Source: Phymatolithon calcareum (taxonomy: Eukaryota > Rhodophyta > Florideophyceae > Hapalidiales). Taken from it: a stretch of DNA of 64,000 nt. The notes below the pieces were generated by a model. The model ran no database searches. It saw nothing but the letters and a program-made list of their open reading frames with translations, and was not told where the DNA came from. Numbering within the stretch: position 1 is the first letter of the stretch; the number at the start of each line of letters is the position of its first letter. The position numbers were made by a program, and so were the translations under genes. The stretch spans positions 4,216,001 through 4,280,000 of the forward strand of contig OZ345352.1 in the NCBI GenBank assembly GCA_977006965.1, in the 5' to 3' direction. Shown here one piece after another: positions 38,781-48,503 of the stretch.

Positions 38781-38944
38781 ATGTGTACCGTAAGCCGGGA
38801 TAACAAATTTGTAAAACGTGCTCGTACCTGGTCCTCGTGGGTACAATAGTCCCTCGGGCTCCGCCCTCGGGTCCTATTGTACCCACTCGGGCCTGGCACT
38901 CTTACGTTTTACTTTCATTTGTTATCCCGGCTTACGGTACACAT
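38781..38944. repeat. Foldback with about 80-bp arms
   Basis: 38781-38858 and 38864-38944 are reverse complements with about a dozen differences (ATGTGTACCGTAAGCCGGGA; GGGTACAATAG). The loop is CTCCG. It lies at the centre of the right half of the inverted duplication. Confidence 0.8.
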
Positions 38945-39605
38945 CTCAATCTTTTTTACTGCGTCAGGTTTGACATGCTGGAGTTTGATCGGGTTGGGAA
39001 GATCATCTGGCCAATAGAACTCAGTTTGAAGTCCGGTTTATAGCAGCGCTTTCGTGTTCATGTTCGGCCACTACTGCTTCCACTTTATTATCATATGTCT
39101 ATTTGCCCACATCTGTCCATAACAGTTAGAGAGCATCGGATGGCATGTTCACAGCCGGCTTACAGAGCGTTTCGTCGTACTCCCGTGCAGCGGAGCGAAA
39201 ATAGAGCGTGAAACGGGCAATAAAACCTCGAGGTTTCGGAGCAAAATAAACCCGCCAAAAACACATTCACTGTAATGATGTATGAGAAAAAAGCAGAACA
39301 AACGGAGTTAACCTGCATCCCGGTGTCGAAGAGGTTCCTATGGTCGTGGTCGTATGACAAGACGCGACGAGGGTGTCCATCCACAAGAAAATCGCCAGGT
39401 GTCTTTTTGAATCGAAACGTGCTCGACAGGAACATGAAAATGTTAACAATTGGGACAGTGTAAACAAGACCTGAATGTAAGTGATATGAGGCACTGAAAA
39501 TGCTCAATTCCAGTTGAATTATTAAATATTTAAGTTCACATTTCATTCGTCAGTGGCGTAAAAGCAACTCGTGTTTTCTCGCGTTCACAAAAACAAGCTA
39601 TTATA

Positions 39606-39935
39606 AATTTTAAAATCTTCTGATGTTCAATGAATTCCCGAAAAGTAAGAATTAATCGGACTATGTTCCGTAGAGCCATTGCGTAGGTGCGGGACTATCA
39701 TTAGCAGAAACAGTTTAAATAGTGGGTAGACGCGGAAGCGGCAAGTCATAAGCTCATGTTTTGAAAGTCCAGCTAATATGAGCAGCCCGTGCTCATCACC
39801 ACAGACTTTATCCGTCTTTTTGATCATTCTTATGTCGTCAAGTTATCCGTATTTGCTCATGTTATTGTGCTACCTCAGGAGATCCTATCTCAGGCACACT
39901 TTTTCCGCCTAAAAGGATGAACAATAATGCCAGAA
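39606..39935. other. Non-coding stretch
   Basis: A/T-rich, with short frames only and no repeat recognised. Confidence 0.35.
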
Positions 39936-40235
39936 CGTTCTAGACAAGCTACTCTTCTTCACTATCGTCTTTTATGGAGACATGGAATAGACAAGGCGTC
40001 AATTGAGCTGCGAACTTGAGCCCCATAGGAAATCTGACCAGTGGACCCCCAAGCTTTTTCACTCTGCCCTTTTTCCGGGAGAGGGTTTTTGCAGCTAGGG
40101 CTAACACGTTAACCCGGATTACACGGATTTGAGAAGATGATCGAAGCTGCAAGAGCGCAGCTGCTGAAACGCATCTCCCTTGCAGCCTCATGAGTGCTTC
40201 AGAGGGCGTTTAATAAATTCCAAATTCAAAAAAAC
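39936..40235 (+). pseudogene. LINE A 3' fragment
   Basis: Begins in the last codons of the C-terminal extension (DKLLFF, YGDME-stop) and carries the 3' UTR with a variant hairpin (40062-40083, CTCTgCCC/GGGAGAG), TTTTTGCAGCTAGGGC, GTTTAATAAA and an A-rich end. No TSD was recognised. It lies 440 bp downstream of the cupin gene on the other strand. Confidence 0.72.
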
Positions 40236-40672
40236 ACCCTTTCCGCCTCAGCCCTATTTCTTTATCGATGAAGTTGAATCGAATGTTTATCATCATCGTA
40301 CATTCGGGCGTACAGATTAAGATTTTGGACTAAGAGCCAAGTAATAAGAGTTGGAACCAATGTTCCATTTATGCTCCAGTTGTTTAGCTAGCCACCTGAG
40401 CGATAAACTACAATATCGCGATAAGCACATGAGTCCGCAAGTCTACGATGTGCAAAAAAGGAATTAAATTCTATTTAATCCATCGCGTTTGCTCCGGATT
40501 GAGGGGAAACGACTTCTCCCTCAATCATGAAGACGTTGCCTGAAATAAACGAAGCTGTAGAGCTACTAGCACAAGGTACAAGCCCGTGGAGAATACCATG
40601 AAGCCGAATGCCATTGCAATGATTCCGACATGTAATGCGCCCGCAAATGAAATGACCTTCCACGACTTCTTC
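40236..40672. other. 3' side of the minus-strand cupin gene; hydrophobic frame
   Basis: After the cupin stop, the minus strand in another frame reads KKSWKVISFAGALHVGIIAM and on through about 25 further hydrophobic residues to a stop near 40531. It looks like a membrane segment but has no start of its own. It may be a lost C-terminal exon, a frameshifted tail or chance. Otherwise this is A/T-rich 3' flanking DNA. Confidence 0.3.
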
Positions 40673-41200
40673 CTAGCGGACTAGTCCCGGATCTGCTTCG
40701 TTGAAGTACGACACGTAAGCACAAGCTAGAGTACCAGTGCATTCAACTCCATGGAGCAAACCTTGGGGAAAAACAGCAACGCCGTGCCGTGAAATATTGT
40801 TTTGCAATATGAGCTTATCAAAAAACCCTCCCGTATCCAACCACACTGTAATATTCCCCTGCTCTACATATAACACTTCTGCGGACCGTGGGTGGGAATG
40901 ACTTGAGTAGTTTGCGCCAGGGCGGAGCATGACACGCTCAATTGATGTTTGAATATCCTCGGCGTTCAGAATGCCATACTGTGAATAGTTCAACATTCTC
41001 GACCAGACACCGAGATTGTTATCTTGCTCGAATTCTGTCGACATATCCAGCATGTACTCAAAGTCAGATGTGCATGACCGTAACTCGGATGCTGTACCGG
41101 TCGCCCAACGGTCCCCTTCGGATAATGCCTTCTGGTACAGATGCATGAGCATGAGGACAAACAGAAGCCGTTTCATCTTATCGAGAGGTAAGACACTCAT
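40673..41200 (-). CDS. Secreted germin-like single-domain cupin
   Basis: ATG at 41200, or at 41176 where MKRLLFVLMLMHLYQ begins a typical signal peptide; stop at 40673. The mature part is a germin-type cupin. Motif 1 is GANYSSHSHPRSAEVLYVEQ followed by G, with both His and the Glu ligand. Motif 2 is VAVFPQGLLHGVE with the third His, so the Mn/metal site is complete. SYFNEADPGLV matches the usual germin C-terminus. Family knowledge: germin-like proteins are extracellular, may act as superoxide dismutase or oxalate oxidase, or simply bind ligands; the activity here is unknown. It is divergently paired with the cupin at 41720. Possible N-glycosylation sites are NYS and NIT. Confidence 0.88.
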   Translation of the reverse strand: MSVLPLDKMKRLLFVLMLMHLYQKALSEGDRWATGTASELRSCTSDFEYMLDMSTEFEQDNNLGVWSRMLNYSQYGILNAEDIQTSIERVMLRPGANYSSHSHPRSAEVLYVEQGNITVWLDTGGFFDKLILQNNISRHGVAVFPQGLLHGVECTGTLACAYVSYFNEADPGLVR

Positions 41201-41719
41201 GCAGCGAGAGAAGAAAGCTTGAAAGGAAAAACTTGTACCGGCTTTCGGAGATAAGTTACCTGTCAATTGCAAAGAAGTTGCTTTGCATATGATCTGCTGT
41301 AACGACAGCAGGAAGCTTCGATTGGTACTGTAATGAGAGGGTCGCAGCTAACATAATGGAAAGGGAAAGAGGCCATGTCTCTCGGCATTCAACTATTGGA
41401 AAAACTTGCGCCACAGCGTAAAATACTAGAGCAGATTGTGTGTTCAGAAAGAGTCTCCAAGATCTGAAAAGAGGATTGCATTCAGGATGGCGCACTGCAC
41501 CGAATCTGTTGTCTCATTGAGTATATATTTCAATAATGAGCCCTAATTTAGTCGCATTATATCTGTACAAACAGGAACCGTGAATTTCTGCTGCACGGTG
41601 GGCACATGTAGTATTTAGCCTATCTGATTTCAAAGGCGCTCGAAGTCTATGCCGTCAACCTTTCAAGCACAACGAGGGCATCACATTCTTCTCTTTCTGC
41701 TCCGGGAACAGGCTTCGCA
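41201..41719. promoter_or_regulatory. Shared divergent promoter region of the two cupin genes
   Basis: 519 bp between the two start codons. AGTATATATTTC at about 41520 is a TATA-like word; the position suits neither gene uniquely. Co-regulation is an inference from head-to-head layout. The minus frame here (41256-41495) has no domain. Confidence 0.4.
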
Positions 41720-42250
41720 ATGATTCCGGTTCGTGAATTGCTCTTGACCCTATTGCTGCTTGCCGTTATTCAGGTTTCTTCGTCCGAGCTCAGTATCCAC
41801 AGCTTGGGCGCACTAACCGCCTCTGCTGCTCGTCGCCGCCTCACGGATGCACAGTTCGCTGCAGACTTATCTTCGAATCGTCAAATGGAGGGCAGTGATG
41901 TGCAAACCGAGCGGGCCGACTTGTCTCACCACGCGGTTTTCGGGCTGATCGATGTGCAGAGTGCTGTGGAGCGCATTTTTCTGAGCAATGGGGCGACTTT
42001 CCGTGCACATGCGCACCCACGAGGAAGTGAGACGATCTATGTCGAGTCTGGGTCACTGCTTACAAATTTGCGTTTTGAGGGTCTTGAGATGCAGAGGATT
42101 GTGCGTCTCACGTTGTCTAGGGGTCACGTCACTGTATTTCCACAAGGATTACCCCATTCAATAACATGTGCGAGTGAGGCTGGGTGTAATTATATCTCTT
42201 TCTTCAACACGGCGGATCCGGGTATTACTGCAGCTCAAGCGTTCTACTAA
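41720..42250 (+). CDS. Secreted germin-like cupin (176 aa)
   Basis: ATG at 41720, TAA at 42248. Residues 1-22 are a clear signal peptide (ELLLTLLLLAVIQVSSSEL). Motif 1 is GATFRAHAHPRGSETIYVES followed by G, fitting G-x5-H-x-H-x4-E-x6-G. Motif 2 is GHVTVFPQGLPHSITC, fitting G-x5-P-x-G-x2-H, so all metal ligands are present. SFFNTADPGITAAQAFY is the germin C-terminal block. It lacks the N-terminal Cys pair typical of plant germins. About one third of residues match the divergently transcribed neighbour, suggesting an old duplication. It is intronless and shorter than plant germins (about 220 aa). Confidence 0.9.
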   Translation: MIPVRELLLTLLLLAVIQVSSSELSIHSLGALTASAARRRLTDAQFAADLSSNRQMEGSDVQTERADLSHHAVFGLIDVQSAVERIFLSNGATFRAHAHPRGSETIYVESGSLLTNLRFEGLEMQRIVRLTLSRGHVTVFPQGLPHSITCASEAGCNYISFFNTADPGITAAQAFY

Positions 42251-42639
42251 TCAAGGGATCTCCATCTTCCCGAAAATGTTTTGTTTCGGGTTGTAGGAAG
42301 TCTCTCGCACCAGGTCGCAAAAGGTCATTGAGTTCCTATGCTGACTTGTACTTCTCGTCTATAAAAAACGATTGTTAAATGATGACGCAGCTCCAGAAAG
42401 TCTTCTCTTCAAAAATCAAAAATCCTAATGTAGCCTACGAAACATATACATTCCTGGCATTGAGAGCAAGAAACAACAATGGATGTCCGCAGTCCTCATC
42501 GGATGATCGAGTGAGAAGTTGAGTAGTTATTTTTTAGAAAAATTTGCTTATGGTACCGAAAGCTGATCTTTCGCGGAATTTAAACAAGTTTCGAACCCTG
42601 GAAGACACCTCGAAAAGGCACAGAAAGAGCCCTCCTCCG
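42251..42639. other. 3' flank of the cupin gene
   Basis: No frame of interest. Possible polyadenylation region at 42360-42370 (TATAAAAAAC). Confidence 0.3.
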
Positions 42640-42870
42640 TTATACGGCAGTCTTAAAACAGGGATGAAAGACGAAAGCTATACTTGACTTGAATTCAGCG
42701 TACGATCGGGTACCACGAGCGGAGTTAATGCGAGATAGTGACCTCAGATTATGAGCGAATGTGGCATCGTTGTCTTCGCTCTCGCTACAGAAGACCCTCT
42801 TCACGGTTATGAATGGCGCAGGAAGCACACGAGTTATAAGCGAGCGTTGAGTCCCCAGGGATCCCCCATT

Positions 42871-43922
42871 CAAAGCATTGGAATTATTTATTTATTTTTA
42901 TTCTTTTCCGGCGCAGTGTCGAGAATAAATAATTTATTGTTGAACGCAGAAGCAATAAATTATTGTTTTAAAGTTCAGTGAGGAATAAATAACAGGTTAT
43001 TCCCAATTATTGGAACCCTCTAGCAACTTTCTGTCTCGATAGCATTGACGTCTTCGATTCCCCACGCACCCGATTTAGCATGAAGGAACATCTGCTTCTC
43101 GAAATTTGCAGGAATAACGATTCTTCTCCTGTCATCCAACTCGTAACCAGGGATACAGAAAAGCTTCTCGCACATGTTCGACGTTGGTACAATGAATCGC
43201 AAGTCCACGTACTCAGAATCAGAAGAAATAACGCTTTTGCAACGCTTCAATGCGCGCTCGTCTAGCGATAGTGAGCTGTCATCAACAGTCAAACTCATAG
43301 CACAGACAACCTTCTTCAATTTCTCGGTAGAAGATAGCTCAGCCGCTGACATCGCAGAAATGCGTTTCTCCATAATTTTCACAATTCCGGACTCGAATTC
43401 AGGGAGATGGATGATTGCCGCCGTCGAGCCCAAGCGGACAGAAAGTTGTGGGAACTCTTCTATCACCGTATCGAAAAATACCCGGGCGTCCGCCATCGAT
43501 ACGTCATCATTTTGGAGAGCCTTGGTAATTGTATCGAATGAAGTGAACTCCTCGCATAGCGACTCCACTTTTCGGTTTTGGGTGTGCTTAACGAATCGAC
43601 CTCGTCAATATTCAGCTGGCTAGAAACTCTTTGATAGCCATATAGCGCTTGAGCATTTGCGCTGTCGATGACCATCGTGTCACATTGCTCCGGTAGGCAC
43701 GTAAGTGCGTAAAGTTGAGGAGTTTTGCGCATTTTGGCTTGAAAATTATTTGGTTTATTTGGGCCAAAATCTACAGTTGTGAATAATGCTTCCAAATAAA
43801 TACAATAATTGTCGCAACCACGACGATCTCAATAAATACAATAAATATTCGCGACTCAGGAAAAAATTATTGGAACAATAATTTAAATAATTACAATAGC
43901 AGTTATTTTTTCCAATGCTTTG
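42871..43922. mobile_element. 1,052-bp hAT element with 8-bp TSD
   Basis: Terminal inverted repeats CAAAGCATTGGAA and complement, flanked by CCCCCATT at 42863-42870 and 43923-43930. It shares its outer ends with the MITE at 23480-23806. It carries the 3' part of a transposase gene on the minus strand. It is therefore a partly deleted, non-autonomous copy and the likely form from which the MITE arose. Confidence 0.93.
43020..43800 (-). pseudogene. hAT transposase C-terminal region
   Basis: Two overlapping minus-strand frames (43463-43795 and 43020-43568) join through one frameshift near 43570. The end carries the hAT dimerisation domain: VDLRFIVPTSNMCEKLF, then YELDDRRRIVIPANFEKQMF and a Trp-containing tail. 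The N-terminal BED finger and the DDE catalytic core are missing. The shared element ends and TSD confirm class and boundaries. Confidence 0.82.
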
Positions 43923-44040
43923 CCCCCATTAGCCCCACACTGTTCAATATTCTGATGGACACCTTGGCAGAAAGGATAACGGCCATGAGCTTCAACGATT
44001 CTACCGCGAGTCTTCGCTTGAATATGTTTGCGGTATAACA

Positions 44041-44989
44041 CCCTGCTCTTTCGCACGCCGAGACAGCGCGAGAGACAAGACCGGGTTCATGCGCTCACTA
44101 GGCAGAACGAGCTGGGGAGAGGGATATATGTTGATTTATTTGAAAAGCATCCAGGACCTCACTGTGAGTAACGTTCTAATTTACCGCAGTCTACTTTCCT
44201 AACATTAGGGATCGGACGAGGCCACAATGGAGGCTTTCCGAAAAAACCACTGCGAGCCGATCGCCCTCATTGGTGCATCATCGTATGCGGTCCATGGGTT
44301 TTAGACACATATTCGGCACTTTGAGGTCGCGCGAAACGAGGCTGCGAGTGTTTCCGGTGGCTTCTTGAAACCAACGAGGATTCCTAGTCTACGCAGGCTG
44401 GCCGGCATGCAGAACCTGCGGTAATTTGGCGAACAAGACGGATATAGTCATGGAGAAGGCTCTTGGTATTGGTTCAGAAGCAACCGTGGTGAAAGCGTCT
44501 ATCGACCGCTCCAAACCCTCGAAACGGCTACCACGTTCACGGCGTGAGTCAAGCGCCGAACTTCTTGTCTCAAGAGGAATTCTTGCGTGGCCACGGAGTT
44601 CCCTCTACACTCCTATCCAGAAGGAGCGCTCGTCTGGAAGGCTTTCAATCCTCTACGCGACAATCTCAGCAAAGGCGAATGACGCGGAAAAACGGCCGTC
44701 AGCGGAACGCTTCATCGAGCAATGAGCACCATGCGGATATTTAAGCTTGGACGGATGGTAGACTTGGAAAACTGTCGGACGCATCGCTTGACAGTCTATC
44801 CGAAAAGGAAAGAGTCTCGGTACAATGAGAGGACGGATAGTACACTGTCACCGTCAGCACAGTCAACGCCGACCAACATGGTAGGCATCCGGCAGTCTGA
44901 AAATTTGAGACCCGACGCGGGAAACCACCAGATATCCTACTAATGTACGACGATGGAGACACGCACGCCTACCGGACGGTTTCCGCCAA
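44041..44989 (+). pseudogene. Decayed LINE sequence and a repeat E tail
   Basis: 44128-44190 carries the E terminus in reverse (ATATATGTTGATTTATTTGA). From 44420, several overlapping frames lead up to the RNase H domain at 44990, without recognisable RT motifs. It is probably the region between RT and RNase H of LINE C. Confidence 0.35.
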
Positions 44990-45625
44990 CTCCAACATAC
45001 AGATCAATTTCTGCGACGAAGGCGGTGACAGGCTCTATATATAACGTCGCAGACCTGATCAGGTCGTCGGCGCGGGCATCTTGGTCTTACGCGGGGAAGA
45101 AACACTGGCGGAACCTACAACGAGCACAGGAGCGGTGGGTTCATTGTTCGACGCCGAAATATTCGTAGCGGTCCGAGCTTTCGAGGGGATAGAACAACTG
45201 CAAATCACAACGGGACAACATATTCGCTGGTTTACCGTCAGCATGAGCTCCCTGGATGCTTTGGCCGGACAACCACGGATGTACGGAGAGATGATAAGCA
45301 AGCTGCGTGATGCAATGGGAATGCTGATGAATGGCATGATCGCCATAGAAACGATTTGGATACCAAGCCACTGTGGTCTCCCTGGGAATGAAAAAGCAGA
45401 CGAGCTTACTCGACGAGGCACGACGGAGTCAAGTCTGGTGGCACTTGAGAATATGCCTCTAACCCTAGAAGCTGCACGGTCCAGCATCAAACAACAAAGC
45501 TAAGAAGAATTCAGTTCCTACCCCCAGAGCTCGATTTAAGCCACAGGCGCGCTGAAACTATCCTTAATCAGCTTGCCGCAGAATGCTCGTTGGTGGCGGG
45601 TTTTCAAGATGGTTCGGTTGATTAC
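44990..45625 (+). pseudogene. LINE C RNase H domain and start of Cys/His knuckle
   Basis: The frame 45081-45503 has GAGILVLRGEETLAEP just before it, FDAEIFVAVRAFE (catalytic Glu helix) and IWIPSHCGLPGNEKADELTR, a classic type-I RNase H C-terminal block with its His and Asp. After a stop, other frames give LAAECSLVAGFQDGSVDYDPIC, shared with the LINE C copies at 3612-3770 and 47015. Non-LTR clades such as I and Tad carry RNase H after RT. It is truncated at 45625. Confidence 0.8.
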
Positions 45626-45819
45626 GACCCTATATGCAGACTTTGGTCGCGTACTATTCTACGCAATGGCGTTCCATGATGCAATACGGGAATACTATTC
45701 ACAGCTCTGTGTGCTAGCAATAGTTACTGCAATAGTCAGTGACACCGCAATAGGTTATTTTTATGGCAATCACAACAAATCGATGTACATCACAAGTACT
45801 ATTCTACAAGAAGACCTTC

Positions 45820-46334
45820 AAACTAAGTTGTCGGTTTCGAGTTGTCGGTTTCGGCATTCTCTTCCTCATACACGTCGTGTGCGTTGTTCAACTCCTTGGC
45901 ACGTTCGGAACGGACGACTTGATAGCTTGACTCACAAATTGTTCGTTTCAAAAACGCTCGTTGTACTTCAGGAATACAAGGGCTTCGAAAAGCTGCGGAG
46001 GCATGAAACGCCTCTGAACGGTCAGGAAGTTCGCCATGCTCCAAATACGCTCAACTTCAGCGACAGAGCCGAGAATAAAATCGCAGTTCATGTACAAATG
46101 AAGGACGGTACTCTCTTGTGTAGAAGAGTCTTGTCCGCGAGCTTAACAGCTCTTGAGATGCGCGTACGGGTTACTCCATCCTTTGTTCTCCAAAAACGCG
46201 ATAACCGACTTTGGACAGCCGTCACGGGGGCATCGATACTTGAGGTAGACTTTCTCGGACAGCGTTTCGCGACCAATAAATGTCATCAATTTCTGTACGA
46301 CGTCTTTCTGGCGTGGTTTCGTGGTTGAAGACAT
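45820..46334 (-). pseudogene. Internally deleted hAT transposase: BED finger joined to dimerisation domain
   Basis: 46143-46334 (minus, ATG at 46334) encodes a BED-type zinc finger (YRCPRDGCPKSVIAFLENKG, then AHLKSC). After a stop, the minus strand continues with SVAEVERIWSMANFLTVQRR and FMPPQLFEALVFLKYNERF, a hAT C-terminal domain. The DDE core between them is gone. Its sequence differs from the hAT at 43020, so this is a second family. No terminal repeats were recognised. Confidence 0.68.
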
Positions 46335-46488
46335 GGTAGAGGAGAACGGCGTGACTTCGGTGAGATAGGATGAGGCTATAGATCAATACTCTTCCTGTTT
46401 GTAACGTAGTTGAATTAGCGTCTGTAATTACTTTGTTCAATACATGTGCTGTTTGGAACTTGGTTGAACGTGCGTCAGCATCGCAGTA

Positions 46489-46895
46489 CAGTCAGCCCTC
46501 GCTAAGTGGATACTGTCGGGAGACAGGGTCCATATCCAGTTGTGGAGGTTATTCAGTTACCGAGATGAATCATAAGTTGATATCATATCGGAAACCTTAA
46601 AGTTTATTAAAAAAACTGGAAATTTTGGTCTGCCGCTGTGCTTGAGCTATCTCCACACGTAGACTGACCACCACTTTTCTACTACAGTATTTTGATTAGC
46701 TTTGAACAATCAAAAATTTAATTGTTAAATAGGTTTCTGCGCCGTGACTGACCGTTTTCAATATCCACTTGGAGAATATTCACCTCAACCTAAAATTTGA
46801 TTAAATTTTATTGGGTCCCAACTTGGTGGAGCCGTGTCGTATCCAGTTGGAGCGGATATCCAGTTAGTGATTATCCAGTTGGCAAGGGAGTACTG
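46489..46895. mobile_element. 407-bp mariner/pogo-like MITE with TA target duplication
   Basis: The left end CAGTCAGCCCTCGCTAAGTG and the right end, read inward, CAGTACTCCCTTGCCAACTG match at about 17 of 24 positions and are followed by GATA. TA flanks both sides (46487-46488, 46896-46897). Internal copies of ATCCAGTTGG are spread near both ends as sub-terminal repeats. TA duplication and CAGT ends fit the IS630-Tc1-mariner (pogo/Tigger-like) group. No transposase frame. Confidence 0.72.
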
Positions 46896-47014
46896 TACAC
46901 TCTGTAATCTGGATTGGATGCTAACATAGGCAACGTAGTGTGCTGAAATAAGAAGTTATTCTTGGTTCTGCAATATACTATTCCTATTCAATATTGCAAT
47001 AAATGGGAATTGAA

Positions 47015-47460
47015 ATTAATTATGACCTAAGTCTGCCTATATGCAAGGCCCGCTCAGTGGGAACCAAGGAGACCGTTGAGCAGCTTTTCCCACATCCGTC
47101 CGATGTGGGTTTTTGCAGCTAGGGCCACGATATACAAGATTGCGGAAGAAGCATATATGAATGTTATACTATGCTACAAGGCTGTAGCAACTGAAACGCA
47201 TCTCCCTTACAGTCTAAAGAGTGTTACTGAGAGCGTTTAATAAATACTACTAAAAAAATCTACTACTACGCTGTAGTGGAAAGACTGTATCAAGACGCCA
47301 GACCATTGGTAGAGTGGGCATCAAAACGTTAAAGGAAATTTGCAATGAGAAACCGCTCGAAGTACTCAAATTCGTGAACAGTCAGGGGCTTTTTGGAAAT
47401 ATCCCCAGGCGCTAACTTACATTAGCGTTTTATGCAATAAATGAAAGAAAGAAGGATTAT
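47015..47460 (+). pseudogene. LINE C C-terminus and 3' end, split by a LINE A tail
   Basis: 47040-47082 encodes part of the knuckle (PICKA, SVGTKETVEQ). 47259-47405 continues with the GTKTVEEIC-equivalent region, a stop, GCGCTAACTTACATTAGCG and TGCAATAAATGAAAGAAAG. The LINE A 3' UTR piece at 47083-47258 interrupts it at the same place as insertion 1 at 2756. Confidence 0.8.
47083..47258 (+). mobile_element. LINE A 3' UTR insertion (176 bp)
   Basis: Almost identical to 32424-32597, including the hairpin (47089-47109), TTTTTGCAGCTAGGGCC and TTTAATAAATACTACTAAA. A TSD is lacking or limited to one base. Severe 5' truncation removed all coding DNA. Confidence 0.88.
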
Positions 47461-47734
47461 AGCGCAGCGAAAAGTCTCTCAGGTGCAATGATAATTGACA
47501 AAGGGAACTTCAATTAAACAGAATCAAATCCAATCCACCACTTTTTTGCCAGCCATTCACCAGAAAAGATAGCTCCGGACTAAATGGGTTAAGGTCAGAA
47601 AGAGCTCCAAGAAAATTAGCTCAAAAGCTCTAATATCATGCCGATACATCTAGCTGATATTGCCCAACATTGAACCTTCGCGTGCGTAAATTCTTCGACT
47701 TTGCAATCGCTTCGCTGATGTGAAAGAAGAAGAA

Positions 47735-47945
47735 AGGTAGATTTTTATTTAAAAGTACCTTCGCATCTCCTGACGCTTGAGGCAACTTTCCTTGTGGCAA
47801 GAGGTTTAGACTGGATTCTTCCTAAAGAAGAGTTTCTTTTTTTGTTGGCGCAACACGGTTCAGTGGGGTACAAAAATCCACCTCTGGTCTCCTTCGGGAC
47901 CTCGGGGGGAAAATTTACTCCCCTGTCCTGTGGCACGCGGTGATT
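47735..47945 (-). repeat. Repeat D
   Basis: The fullest D copy. The minus frame 47745-47936 reads GVNFPPEVPKETRGGFLYPT and KKRNSSLGRIQSKPLATRKV before its stop, and the frame ends in the TTTAAATAAAAATCTAC terminus. Other copies keep parts of this frame, so D may contain a short coding tail. Confidence 0.7.
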
Positions 47946-48249
47946 TCAGGTTGCGATCAGTCTTTAGTTGGCCGCGACTTGAAACATGCTCGTAGAGTGC
48001 TCGCTTGGTCCAGGCGCTGTCCTAGTTGGAGAGTCTGTCCTTTGCGAGGCCATTTATCACGTCTTCGATGACATTCGGTGATGTGGAATGAGATTTCTCT
48101 CCACTAAGCGAACAGAAAGAGGACTCCCCCGATACTAGGAACGACACTCCACGACGCAATTATCGCCTCTCAAGGAGCCCCCGAAACGCTGCTTCATGTT
48201 GTTCCCCCGAGCGGGCTTCTGTTTAAGAGCGGCCCTCTGAAGTATTTCT
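47946..48249. other. Non-coding stretch
   Basis: No repeat or gene recognised. Confidence 0.3.
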
Positions 48250-48503
48250 CAACACGCCGAGAAGATTTCACGCTGCCAAGGTTTGCTGCCTTCCTGGAAA
48301 TGTTTGCTGCGAAGAAGAAAAACGTAGCAGGTATTGGATACTAGAATTGGAGAAGATGGAGATGAGTGAAACAATTGTGATTAAGGAATAGCTGTTACAC
48401 TGGGTAGCTACCGAGACCCGAGCTGCTCTGCTGTTGGCCTGAGCTGGCGTTGAGGGCTTGTAAAATACAAACATACAATTCCTCCCCCCCCTCCCCCCCA
48501 AAT
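48250..48503 (+). pseudogene. LINE B 3' end with C-rich tail
   Basis: Contains GGCGTTGAGGGCTTGTAAAA, TACAATTCC and then a run of C's with two T interruptions (48481-48500). This matches the LINE B ends at 53955, 55836 and 60092. Coding remnants upstream are weak. Confidence 0.65.

Larger units (their letters stand above)
37555..39605. repeat. Inverted duplication of an unidentified element
   Basis: The minus strand of 37555-37800 matches the plus strand of 38390-38690 (TTAGAAAAAACTAACTTATT, TTCACTGGAC). The minus strand of 37810-37996 matches the plus strand of 38970-39040 (GAAGATCATCTGGCCAATAG) and 39480-39605 (GTGTTTTCTCGCGT, ACAAAAACAAG). The last two are parted by 440 bp of other DNA. 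Both copies encode related short peptides, e.g. KTNLFCSFLLEKMK and KTNLFSSYLCTKIK before stops, so the unit was probably coding. No family can be named. Confidence 0.65.
42640..44040 (+). pseudogene. LINE reverse transcriptase fragment, split by a hAT element
   Basis: Before the hAT, the plus strand encodes motif A as LDLNSAYDRVPR (about 42688) and the start of motif B, PQGSPI, at 42852-42870. After it, at 43931, the frame resumes SPTLFNILMDTLAERI. The two pieces together give the canonical PQGSPxSPxLFN box. Stops and frameshifts are present. Motif C is not found after 44040. Confidence 0.8.

Noticed and set aside
39160-39546. A 128-codon minus-strand ATG frame
   Set aside because: Lies in the 440-bp insert of the inverted duplication. 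No domain is seen and the region is repetitive, so it is not called as a gene.
39936-40235. Target-site duplication around the LINE A fragment beside the cupin gene
   Set aside because: No repeat of more than four bases could be matched at the two borders.
45573-46328. A 251-codon plus-strand frame
   Set aside because: Its first part is LINE C DNA in a wrong frame and the rest is the antisense of the BED/hAT relic, which makes sense on the other strand.
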